Part shown: positions 32,698 through 43,318 of the stretch, piece by piece
How the letters are laid out: every line of letters starts with the position of its first letter
How positions within the stretch are numbered: the stretch's first letter is position 1
Assembly: GCF_014066305.1 (NCBI RefSeq)
Contig: NW_023501089.1
Coordinates: 62,001 to 126,000 of the forward strand
DNA: 64,000 bases
Reading direction: 5' to 3'
From: Letharia columbiana
Taxonomy: Eukaryota; Ascomycota; Lecanoromycetes; Lecanorales; Parmeliaceae
The notes under the pieces: generated by a model
The model's input: the letters and a program-made list of their open reading frames with translations, nothing else
The model's database searches: none
Told to the model about the DNA's origin: nothing
Position numbers and translations under genes: made by a program

Positions 32698-35656
32698 CCG
32701 TATCGACGTTCGAGATCTCTATGACAGCAATGAAAGCTTGACAGGACGATGTAGAGGTATCTTGGCTGAGGAGTAGAGGATTTGGTTGTGAATAAGGGGA
32801 CGGGTCGTCGAATATGTCTGAGACACGAGCAGGCGTCAGCAATGGCAGTCTAGTTGTCGAGCCAAATACTCTTTGAAGTCTCAAGTCATGTAGACGCTGT
32901 GCAATTGTGGAAATGGAAGTCGGGAATGTGCTTCAAGGGGGTTCGAATAATTTCTCTGGGTGAGGCTGCACGTACACGAGCGGTGGCAAAGTGATCACTG
33001 AAGGAGCGTTGTGTTATAGCAAGACATGAGACTACTATGATAAGGCGTGGATGGAAGCGGCCGTGATCGTGAAGGTCGTGAAGGTCGATGAGGCCGTTTG
33101 GTTGGTCAAAAGAATGAAAAAGATACTGACTGTACCGTGTTCTTCGGCGGTAGATTAAAAATCGTTGAGGTATGTGCCAGGCCAGGCAAAGGGCAAGGAA
33201 TGGGCGAGATGAATTGCTCTTCGGACAGGAAGAAGACTCAATCATTCATTCATCATCTCGACTAGCTGATTGGCAAGTCGAGAAGTTGTTTGAGGTATTC
33301 GTAGAGATGGTGGAGGAGGGTTGAATTAGTTGGTACCCCTGGAGCGTACAGATTACGGTTACGAGTTACCCGTAGCGGAAAACAGAATTGGAACTGGAAT
33401 GGAAAACGCGAATTAGGAGCAGGAAAGGAGCAAAGTGTGGAGGATGAAGTCGCTGTCAGCGTTGAATGACTTGCACGTCACGTCTGTCAGATATGAGGAG
33501 AGCAAGATAAGTCGGTAGAGATTGAGAGAAGTTGAAGCAAAATAACAGGGCGCCCAAAGTCATGGGTCGGTTGTAGGAATCGCTGATTGGCGGTGCCGGG
33601 ATTGAGAGCACAGCATGGACAGGGATTAGACTGCTTCAAGTATGGTGAATCTTGCTTTAAAGTGGTAAGACGCGTTTTCCATTTGGCGCACAACTTTCGC
33701 TCGTTGGCCTCATTTACAGCAAGTACAGCCTTTGATACCTCAGACCTGCAAGCCACTGTCCACACCTCGACAATTCTCTTCTCCCGTACATGAAACTCCC
33801 GATGGATCTACCTATCTAGTAAAAATGTCATGTACAGCCTGCAGGATTATGACCCTGTTGGAGGCCTCAGCTTGCTTACACAGAATTCTTCAAACCGCTG
33901 TTATTTTTATTGTGATTTTGATTTTGATTTTTTCATTTTATACCCCACTGTCTCTAGCCTACAGTGAGTCTGAGCCGCACAGACCGTCCGCGTACAAAAC
34001 TTATGCAAGCTTCCCCCCCCCACCCACCACTAATTGGCACCATCTTTCGAAACAAGCAATCTCGACAACTGCTACAGACGACTGGTACCTACCTAGAGTA
34101 CAGGAGAGCAACCCTTGTTGGCTCAATTTCGCATCAAGGAAGCTAAGATCTCAAATCTTGATACTTTGTCCCTCGCCTCCACGATGCAAATATCTCCTGG
34201 CTCACAGGGTCCACTTCATGAAGCCTCTCATAAAGCTTTTGGTGGTCGTGATGCTTCTCTCGCGCGCGGTAGCCGCAAGATTCGGTGAGGGTCTAGAAGT
34301 CGGAGGTCTTTCCTGCAATTCCTATACCTCAGTGTCTCACCTTCCTTTCATCCATCCATACCTTAGACTTCATATACCTACCTAAAGCTACCATGTACGC
34401 ATATTTGCTATCCGCCACTCCCGCATTATGACATTTCTCATCTGTATGTACTCCATACATTGAACATCATCCATAAATGCGGGGGGCACTTCAACCAATA
34501 AATTTTCTCTACCCTGAAGCTGCAGTGTCGGGACCCATTCATGCATTTATGACTGGATAGCGGAAGATCTGCTGAATCCCCCTCATGCACGGTCATTCGG
34601 GTCCAAAGACGTTGGACCGCATGCACTCTTATCTGAATTTATGCATGAATAGTCTCAACTGATAAGACAGTGCCTGTGGTCATCACCGTTGGCACTTGCC
34701 ATTTATATTGTAGCACCAACCTACTACAAGCACCCAGTCCTCGGGTCTCGAGACTGCAGCATAGCAACTTACAGTTTCCCTTAAGGGTTGCTTGGCGACG
34801 TATCTGATACCATTCATGCCTGGACTGGACTGGTGCTACCAAAAGTGCCAAGCCTCGGCAATCTTCGGGTACCGATCCGTAGGGGAAGTCTCGTCACCAA
34901 GACACCAACTCGACCGAGCTTGGGCACGCGTCACTTGGCATCATTCTGGCATAAATTCAAGTTACCCTGCTGTCATTCACTCCTTTTCCGACCAGGATCA
35001 CCCTTATCAGACTAGGAGGCAAATTGCAGAGATTGCGGGACAAAATCGCGACATTGCCTTCATCCTTGATCCTTTCCCGCCGAATTTTATGCAGATCAAG
35101 CAACACCACAGAGCGGTAGCTAGCAAGGACGCACCAATGAGATTCTTCTCCTCATCGCGTCCTGTCATCGCCCAGCCCGCACCAACTCGGGCCGGTGATG
35201 TTAGACTTGAGGAGTGGTGTAAAATGTACACTTTCTATACGAGCCGGGATCTCATCTTCTGCCCAGATCTCGAAAGCTCCTTGTCCCACACAAGTCTGAC
35301 CCGAAATCCGATTCTGCTCGAGGCGTGGTTTTTGAGAGCCGCGCGCCTCCTCTAACGTCGTCAACTGGCTACTTTACCTACATTCGAGTATCAATATTCA
35401 ATAATCGTGTAAGAAATATGAAAGGTAGCCAGTCAGATTTTGGCACGACAGAATCGTGCCATTCCACCACCTGTCTGGCATGTTGCAAGTGGCTCGCTTG
35501 CTCGAAGACACTGCCTTCGGGCGCAGGCGGCGGGATCCTTCAGGTTTTAGACATCTCAGCCTCACATGCCAAGAGCGCCGATCTCAACGTTTTGATCTGA
35601 CTCCATGACTCCCTTCGCTTTCCACCAACATCTGCATATCTTTCACTTCTTCAAGG
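32698..35656. other. intergenic stretch, no supported gene
   Basis: 32698-33250 is probably promoter and 5' UTR of the Bni4-like gene. ORFs at 33732-34385 and 34792-35355 (+) reach about 190-217 codons but show no domain, no signal peptide and no conserved-looking segment, so I do not call them. A short inverted repeat (ATTCATGCATTTAT with AATTTATGCATGAAT) sits at about 34538-34652. Confidence 0.5.
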
Positions 35657-36569
35657 ATGCGGTTTTCTCTGTCTCCGCATTGTGCTCTGATCTCTTCGGT
35701 CGCTATCATTGCGAGAATAGCAAGCGCGGACTCTGGTGCCAACGGCACCTGGCTGTATCCAGATCCTAGCACAACCCCCACTTTTAACTACCTCGACACA
35801 TTGAACGCCTCCTGGACGTCGGACTTTTCCACACCATGGCTCCATCTCTACTGCGGTGTCACCAATGGCAATTCCTCTTCTCCAGTGCTAGGCGAACGTA
35901 TGGCCCACTCCTGTTTTCTTTTTGCCCCAACATTCGAGACCTAACACCCACATAACAGTCTACAACCAAACAGCGCCTGCAACAGGTAGTCTGGACTTTC
36001 CCCTCAACTATGCGCTCGACCCGTTCAGCTGCCACTTTGAGCTCTCCCGCCAGCCAGCCGTAGGGTTGGGACCTCCGTACGCCCTGAGTGGAACTTTCAA
36101 TGTCGCCGTTGAAAGCAACGCTAAGCCTGTGACTTGGAGCCAGAACACCGGAACTTCATCGACTGCGGATACCGGTCCGAGCGCCAGCACGAATGCACAA
36201 TCGACAGCGTCTTCCACAACTTCTCCCGAATCTACAGCCGGTGCAGAAGCTAGCGGGAGCAATGGCCTCAGTCAAGGCGCAAAGATAGGCCTGGGAGTTG
36301 GAGTGGCACTGGGAGTTCTGGCCTTGATCGCCGCTGCTGCTGGCTTCTTCATGCTCCGACGGCGGAGAAATTCAAGTACAAGACGAACGGAAAATGGCAT
36401 ATCTCATCCAGGCGATCAGAATCTTGCGACGCCTCATCCAAACGCCCCGGGATATGCTACAAGTAAACCGGGGTGGTCGGAGATGCCGGGTGATGTGAAG
36501 GTGCATGAAAAGGATAGCGTTCCGGTGCCAAGGCAGACAATAGGGGAGCTGGAGGCACCGAGATACTAG
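35657..36569 (+). CDS. single-pass cell-surface protein (signal peptide, Ser/Thr stalk, TM)
   Basis: The exons are 35657-35897 and 35959-36569 (283 aa). Intron 35898-35958 runs GTATGG...CTAAC...CAG. The N-terminus MRFSLSPHCALISSVAIIARIASA is a signal peptide. An ectodomain of about 130 residues has N-glycosylation sites and few Cys. A Ser/Thr-rich stalk follows, then a transmembrane helix GVGVALGVLALIAAAAGFF, the basic stop-transfer MLRRRRN and a short Pro-rich tail. This layout is common in Pezizomycotina surface proteins, including wall-stress sensors, but the ectodomain is not one I recognise as WSC. Sensor function is a guess. Confidence 0.72.
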
Positions 36570-37051
36570 TGCTGGAACTACTGGCTCCGTAGGCCCCCTT
36601 CATGAACCGAAGCCCGGTTGCCGGCGCACCTACAATCATGAGCCAATTGATAAGGCGGTATCCTGAGCCATTGACTTTGCCCGGATGAGAGCGCAAGGTA
36701 CTCCGTAGAGGAGGGTCTTCTCTGGGTATGTGGTCTGGAGTCAGACTTTACGACGCTATCTTGAGAAATTATTCTTTTGTTGTCTACAGTTCAGCGACCA
36801 TGAACAATTTGGCGAGGAGCAGGGCGGCGTGTCATTGATTCCTCTGTGAATGAACGTTCTATCCGTTCTTTCAATGTAATTATATAGGGGTAATGACTGC
36901 AAAGGCAGCTCAAATCTGTGTTTTGGGGTCGTTATCTATTTGTATCATAAATAACACATTATCCAAAAGACCTCTATCACACCGACGCTTTCCCCCTCTC
37001 GACGGTGCGATGGAGATCCTCATCCACAAGCCGCCCGACCAGAACCGCACC

Positions 37052-37815
37052 CTAGCGCATCACCGGCCCCCTCCCCTCCTTATTCCACCTCACCCGGCTC
37101 CGAACCCACTCCACCGCCTCCCTCACCCCCTCCCCCTTCAGCGCACTGACCGGCAACACCCGACTGTCCCTCACGCCACCGCCCCTCTCGCCCTCAAACA
37201 CCCTCCGCACGAGCCCCTCCTTGATCCGCACCGTCTCCACGCAGTCCTCCCGATCCTGCTTGTTCGCCAGCACCAGCAGCGGGATGGACGCCGTGCTCGG
37301 ATGCGACAGCACCGACTCGAGCGTCCGCCGGCACTCCTCCAGCCGCCCGACCGGTCCCGCCCCCTCACCGCCGCCGCCGCCGAGATCGTCGCCGATGTCG
37401 CAGCCGTCGACGACGAAGACGATGGCGTGGCAGACGGGGTAGTAGCTCGTCCACATGGACCGCAGGGCGTGCTGGCCGCCCACGTCCCAGATCTGGAGGT
37501 ACATGTCGTCGAGGGAGACGGTGGCGACGTTTTGGCCGACGGTGGGGACGGTGGGTTTGGCGGGCGCCGGGTGGTCGTTGTAGAGGGATTTGATGGTGGA
37601 GAGGAGGGTGGTTTTGCCGGCGTTGTCGAGGCCGAGGAGCAGGATGGAGTACTCTGGACGCGTCCTGTTAGCGGAAGGGAAGGGGGCGGGGATGATGGTG
37701 GGGGAAGACGAGGGGTTCCAGTGGAATTGATTGCGCTGTGGAGGGAAGGAGGGGGGGGATACATACCTTCTTTAGACGTGGCCCAAAAGTACACGCTTTT
37801 GGCTAGGTGGTACAT
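37052..37815 (-). CDS. ARL3: Arl3/ARFRP1-family small GTPase
   Basis: The exons are 37767-37815 and 37052-37653 (216 aa). In intron 37654-37766 the acceptor is the second AG after the branch site CTAAC, which gives SKEEYSILLLGLDNAGKTT. G motifs are GLDNAGKT (P-loop), DVGGQ (switch II) and ANKQD. The ending GVREAVEWVRSRVRWN matches the C-terminus of animal ARFRP1. The start MYHLAKSVY matches yeast Arl3 (MFHL...), whose N-terminus is acetylated by NatC and binds Sys1 at the trans-Golgi, where it recruits Arl1 and golgins. A Gly-rich insert (DDLGGGGGEGAG) is unusual. The gene is very GC-rich compared with its flanks. Confidence 0.85.
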
Positions 37816-38386
37816 CCTGGTTGGGAAATGCGGTTTATGGAAGATCTGCGCAGGGGCAGCTGCTCAAGGCACGGTAGATAGAGAGGCAGCATGCCTCAAT
37901 TATCATCGTGAAAACATGTTGACGACTTGAAAGGCATGCCGAGGGTGCGTATCTGAACAGGGTTTGCGTATCTGAACAGGGCTACAGTACAAGTAGGCCC
38001 GAAGTCAGCCGGAAGATGTGTAGGGCTGAATCCAAGAAGCTCAAGACCAGTCTTTTCTTTGTCAGCGCCGGTCAGAGTTACATCGGTCTGTTTATCTCTC
38101 TACCAACGTAACATCGGTCTGATCGCATAATGAGAGACCCAACTGTCGGCTGCGGAGGACGGCCGGGGAGCCTTGAGGCAGGTAACGACGAGTGGCGTAC
38201 TTCTATTCGTCACGAATCTGTATCCGCCCTGATCTACCCCGTCTCTCTGCTTTGTTAGATTTGGGGCACATAGAAAGCATAGAAATCGCTTCTCTACTGC
38301 TTGTGTCTCTTTGCTTTCCACTTTCCTTACCTTATATCTACGTCTTCGTAAGCAGAGTCGATTCGTTATTTTCCCACAAAGCAAAA

Positions 38387-39802
38387 ATGAGCGTCCAAGC
38401 TCGCATCGATGCTGTTGAGAAAGAGCTCCAAGCTTTATCAAAAGATGTAGCCAACGATGAACCAGCACGCCAGAGACTTCTTGGTGTGAGTCAGCAAGCG
38501 ACAGTCATGCTCGAGACCGCTTCCGAGACTCTTTGGAAGCTCCTCTTACAGGTACATCCCTTCATCTCTTCGACCTTACATTGAGCACAAGTTACTCATT
38601 GTTCTGCCAACGATAAGCCAAATCTGAGTGCCTCTATCAGAACTGCCATTGAAATGGGTTTGATTGATGCTCTGAACAAGAGCGAAAGCCCCATGACAGC
38701 CACCGAGCTGGCGAGTATCACTGGCGGTGACAAGCTGCTTATTGGTAATATTTCAATGTTGTCCTGGATTTTGGCAGCTCATTTTCTCCAGTCCGCATCC
38801 TGAGGCCATTGGCTGCCACGCATATGGTCATCGAGACTGGATATGAGACTTACGTAGCCGGGGCCGTCTCCAAAGCATTGGCCATCCCCGCGCTATCGGG
38901 AGGCTTCAAATTCCTGTTAGTCTTGCACCCACCCGAACTTCTGTACAGGAGCTGAATTTCTACTGCAGGCACGATGAGGGGGCCCTTTGTTGCAATAAGA
39001 TGCCGGAGTTCCTCGCTCAGACTGATTACAAGAATCCCGAAGGTCCTATGGGCGTTTTCCAACACGCTGAAAACACTGAGCTACAATTCTTCCCATGGTT
39101 GATGCAGAATCCTGCAAAGATCAACAACTTTCTTACGATGCTGGAGGGTTGGCGTGCTGGCAGGGCTCAATGGTTCGAGATATTCCCCATTGAAGAGTCG
39201 CTCTTTAAAGGAGCCAAAGAAGAGCATCATGATTCTGCCCTGCTTGTGGACGTCGCTGGTGGCTTTGGATACGACATCCAGACGTTCAAAGATCGCTTCC
39301 CGGATCAGACCGGACGTCTAGTGCTACAGGACCAGCCTTCCGTCATTGATAATGTCATAGAGCTCCATCCAGATATCGTTCGAATGAAGTATGACTTCTT
39401 TACTGAGCAGCCAGTCAAAGGTAAGCACTCGACTGGAGACTTTACGTTTGTCATGAAAGCTGTACCCAGAGACTGAAGTCTACAGGAGCTCGAGCTTACT
39501 ACTTTCGCTCCATCTGCCACGACTGGTCTGACGACAAATGTCGCGAGCTCCTTAGCAACACTGTCGCTGCCATGGAGCCAGGCTATTCCAAGATCCTGAT
39601 CAATGACTGGGTCTTGCCCGATACCGGCAGTCCCCTCCTCCCGGCTCTCATGGACATCCAGATGATAATCGTGCTTTCTGGGATTGAACGTACGCAGACG
39701 CAGTGGAAGGAGCTGCTAGGATCTGTGGGTTTGGAGATTGTCAAATTCCACAGCCTCGGTAAGGAGGTCGAGGGTTTGATTGAGGCTGTAAGGAAGGTGT
39801 AG
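38387..39802 (+). CDS. SAM-dependent O-methyltransferase (fungal secondary-metabolite type)
   Basis: The exons are 38387-38551, 38618-38744, 38792-38915, 38969-39420 and 39486-39802 (394 aa); all four introns keep phase. The N-terminal half has a dimerisation/winged-helix region (LLIVRILRPLAAT, MVIETGYETY). The methyltransferase domain has the SAM loop LLVDVAGGFGYD (normally DVGGG), RLVLQDQPSVI, the catalytic-His motif YFRSICHDWSDDKC and KILINDWVLPD. Such enzymes methylate phenolic hydroxyls of polyketides and related metabolites. No polyketide synthase, NRPS or P450 lies next to it, so it stands alone in this window. The change of the second Gly of the SAM loop to Ala is seen in some active relatives. 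Confidence 0.85.
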
Positions 39803-40923
39803 GCAATAGTGACATTGGGGCTGGGTGGAGATCACGCCTAGCATTATGACTTGAGGGGTACCTGAATCGTCCAGCTCTTGTACGTTTGCGGCAATAGTTG
39901 CAGGTTTACGAATCTGCCATCCGTGTCCCCTTGTCGCTCCACAGATTTCAGAGCCTAGCCGGCTCCACTCCAAAGCGAACTCCTACTATCGAAACAAGCT
40001 TCATCTATCTCTTGGTAACATTTGATTGACCCCAGTTTGGTCCCAAATTTTGTGTTTCATCCCATCAATCTCATCTCCCTCCTATCCCACGAATACTTCT
40101 ATTGGTCAAGATCGGCCACTACCTAGCATAGGTTTAAATCATCTCGAGAAATAGGAATCAGGGACCGCGCTACAAAGCCAGAAGTGGCCATCGAGACGGC
40201 TGACAACTCACTCTCCGCCACTCTATTGCGAGTTTTAACATCATTGGGCGGTGAACTGTATTTTCATCGTCACATTAACGAATGTTCTAGGTTGTGTGGT
40301 CTACGACAAGCTTGCCGTCCGTCTACGGGTAAAGGACCGATGGCCAAGAGAGTCACCAAAAGGTCGTAGGAGACGTCCTATGACGCTACGTTGACCCAAT
40401 CGATCCCGACTCTTCTGGTTTGGCACAAGGATTCGATACTCGAGAATTGGTACCGTGGGGCTTGACAGAAACAGGTTCGATCGATGGAGCGGTTCTCGGC
40501 CGTGAGAGCAGCAGCCTTGCTGGACCGACCACACCGCTTCCGTGACGGACCGCGACTGAGTTACCGGCTCCCTGACAACTACCGAGGGGAGGAACGAACG
40601 ATCTGGTTTTCAAAACGTCCGACGCAGATGTCGAAGGCAAGCGATCCTACTCGAATCTGAATCCCGGATGGCAGCAATACTGGACCGACTGAACAATCGG
40701 ATCTTGGATTCGAAAGGTGATTATTTTTACATTGAGAAGAAAGACAGTCCTACACAAACGCCAAATAATCCTGGCCCTCCCATACCGAACGGAACGCCCT
40801 CAACGCCACGCTTTCATATGTACATCACTGACGACGTGCACGCAACAAGTACCTCTCGCCGTACCCGAAGACCAGAATCCAAACACCTGTCCCAATCACC
40901 ACCCCCCTCTTTTACCTACTCCA
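39803..40923. other. intergenic, no supported gene
   Basis: Short frames at 40184-40369, 40301-40640 and 40668-41039 have no recognisable features. The right end is C-rich because it runs into the 3' end of the proline-rich membrane protein gene on the minus strand. Confidence 0.5.
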
Positions 40924-41478
40924 TCACGACCTCCTCCCCACACACACCGCCACCACCACCACCACCGCAACCACCATCGAAATCCCCAACGCCACCACCG
41001 CCCTCTTCCAATACAGCCGCTCCACCTCCCCCTCCTTGACCGGCGGATACAGCCTGAAAACACTTCTCTTCCCAGGCTCCCCCTTCGCCCCCTCCCGACC
41101 AGCTTCCAGATCCACCCGCATCGAAAGATCCGTCCAGCTCTCCTTGAAGTGACCCGCATGCTGCTGCTCCACTTTACCCGCGGACGGCCGTCGGGGCGAG
41201 CTGGGGAAGCCCAGGGCGGCGGGGTCCGGGTCGGGTAGGTGGTGCGAGAGGCGTTGCTGCGAGTAGACCGAGGGGGAGTATTCCGGGGGTGGGATTTGTT
41301 GCGTTGATGGTGCTGGTGCGGGGGACGGGGGGAGCGGGATTGACTCGGGGCGGAAGGTGGAGATGCGGTTCAGGGGCGCGATGTAAGCGGGTGGTGCGGT
41401 GTCTTCGGTCGCGGTTCGGTAGGTTGGCGGGATGTTGAGGCGGGCGGCGAGGCCGGGGGGGAGGGGGAAGATTGCCAT
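40924..41478 (-). CDS. proline-rich protein with C-terminal membrane anchor
   Basis: This ORF of 184 aa is counted from the ATG at 41478 (upstream ATG 41583 adds 35 residues of ordinary composition). It starts MAIFPLPPGLAARLNIPPTY and carries PPAY and PPEY motifs, possible binding sites for WW-domain ubiquitin ligases. A charged segment (FRLYPPVKEGEVERLYWKRA) precedes one C-terminal hydrophobic helix VALGISMVVAVVVVVAVCVG and the ending RRS. No signal peptide is seen, so a tail-anchored topology is likely. The family is unknown. It resembles the gene at 42243-42572 in layout. Confidence 0.55.
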   Translation of the reverse strand: MAIFPLPPGLAARLNIPPTYRTATEDTAPPAYIAPLNRISTFRPESIPLPPSPAPAPSTQQIPPPEYSPSVYSQQRLSHHLPDPDPAALGFPSSPRRPSAGKVEQQHAGHFKESWTDLSMRVDLEAGREGAKGEPGKRSVFRLYPPVKEGEVERLYWKRAVVALGISMVVAVVVVVAVCVGRRS

Positions 41479-42242
41479 GGTGGGTTTGAGAAGAATGGGG
41501 GCGAGGGTAGGTAATTCAATGTTGAGTTGTGACGAGGAAAGATTCTCGCGGGCGTTGAGGATATCAAAATTTATGGATTGCAATGCGAAGAAATATCTGG
41601 AGAAGGAAATCAGGCGTAAGCATGACAGGTATATAACAGAATGACGGATGTAGAGTCAGCAATGAATACGGTAAAATTAATATCGCTCAACATAAGCCTC
41701 ACTATTGATAGTCATCGTTCTCCTGGCTGTTTCGAGCTTCGGCTAAGCCACCACTCACGATCCTTTGCCCCAAATATCTCAGCCCTAGGATTCTCAGCCT
41801 GGAATCCTTTAGCTTGAAACAAAGCCCTTGTGCAGCATTGCGGTAGTACTTGGCGCAATCAAAGTCCAGAACGCTGCTTGTTGTGAAAAAGAGGTCTGAT
41901 TGCATATCGTATTGGAATTGGATTGTCGCGACTGCGGTCTATCAACACATGAAGAATTATCGCGACGGTCCACAGATGGTCGCGGAAGGCCTGACTTCGG
42001 CATTGCGTCGCCCAATGCTTCCTCTTTTGTCGTCGACTCGGCGTGGATTCGATGAAGCTATTATGGATGGTCGGGAGTAAAGAAATGATCTGTTTTAGGA
42101 TGGTGGATTCGAGAAATCTTCGTTGCAGTTCTCGAGAGAAAAAAGGCGGGATGACCAGCTTGTGGGGTTCCTTCGACAAGGTCAGAGTCTTCGAATGTAG
42201 GTTCTGTCGTGTTGCAGCACCCGAAACCCGTTTCGAGTCCTC

Positions 42243-42572
42243 TCACTGATCCAGATGACCAACGACCTCAATGATCACCACCACGATGAATATCGCAATG
42301 AGCAAACACGCCAACAGCATAAAGCAAGCTAGCGTTCTGTTTCTTCGTTCGCCAAGGCGAGCTCGTCGGATAGTACGCTCGACATTGAAGAGAGCGGCTT
42401 CGGACTGTCCAGGCCATGGCACAGATGGCCTGGGTGGTGAGTACACTGGTAAAGAAGCGTCGGAATCTGTGGGTTGTGCCTCTAGTACAGTCGCTTCGAC
42501 GTAGCCAGGGGGTTTGGCTCCTAGTATGTGTGTTGGGCTAGGGTAGACAGGGCTGGAGGTTGGGGAGGTCAT
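42243..42572 (-). CDS. small PY-motif protein with C-terminal membrane helix
   Basis: The ORF is 109 aa from ATG 42572; in-frame ATGs at 42710 and 42677 would extend it. The N-terminal half is rich in Pro, Ser and Thr and has KPPGYVEA and LPVYSPPRP. A basic stretch (VERTIRRARLGERRNR) comes before a long hydrophobic helix (LACFMLLACLLIAIFIVVVI) near the C-terminus. This is the topology of a tail-anchored protein. I do not recognise the family. PPxY plus a membrane helix is the arrangement of Rsp5/Nedd4 adaptors, but this is only an analogy. Confidence 0.5.
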   Translation of the reverse strand: MTSPTSSPVYPSPTHILGAKPPGYVEATVLEAQPTDSDASLPVYSPPRPSVPWPGQSEAALFNVERTIRRARLGERRNRTLACFMLLACLLIAIFIVVVIIEVVGHLDQ

Positions 42573-42710
42573 CGTTGAGACGTCGAGGTGTTGATTGGAT
42601 GGTGGCGGGCCGACTTTGGCGCTGGACACGTTGGCAACGCAGAGACAGAGATCAACTGAACGATGCGTGAAGCTCATGAAAGGATTCGCACTCGAGATTA
42701 GACGTCGCAC

Positions 42711-43318
42711 ACTTCCTACAACAGCACATAGACCCCATAATCTATACTGGCCAACTCAACAACGTCTTGAGCCAGCGCCTATCGAGAATGGAGGGTAGCA
42801 TCCGCAGCAAGGCTTTTTGGGAGCAGTCTTGCGACCTCGTGGGTAGACCTTGCTGCGCCACAATCATAACCACAACCGTTCGAGAAGTCATCGAATCAGA
42901 ATTCGGCAATCTAGAAGCCTGAGTATAACATCAAGGCAGTAAAAAACCTAGGATAGATAGGCTGACTGTAGCCTTGTCCAAACGTGCGTGCCAGAATTTC
43001 AACGGCTTTCATTGTGCGACCTCCACGTGCCAGTGCGCGAATTGTACAGCGACATGCTCGTCGCTTATGCGCCCACCCCACTCGTGGCTTGTACTCACAG
43101 CCGAGCCCGCTGCGGCTTAGCTCTTGTGTATTCAGCTCATACTTCTGCTGCGCATCGGAAGTCCCACCGACGTGGCTCTCAGCGATAGGCCTCGTCCGTC
43201 CATAGCTGGCAACACACCAGAAATGCTCTTGCTGAAAAAGGATGCTCCCAGTGAATGTCTGGATGCGGTCGTATCTGGAACAGCTTCTTTCATGTCGTTG
43301 TGGCATATTACCCATAGT
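42711..43318. other. intergenic, no supported gene
   Basis: The overlapping frames on both strands at 42911-43405 lack family features. I see nothing I can support. Confidence 0.45.

Noticed and set aside
33732..34385. 217-codon plus-strand ORF
   Set aside because: It has no domain, signal peptide or conserved-looking segment, and contains chance hydrophobic runs from poly-T sequence.
34792..35355. 187-codon plus-strand ORF
   Set aside because: No recognisable motif and no splice structure; overlapping minus-strand frames are equally open.
36893..37930. 345-codon plus-strand ORF opposite the Arl3 gene
   Set aside because: It is antisense to a clear GTPase with all G motifs; it lacks features of its own and reflects high GC content.
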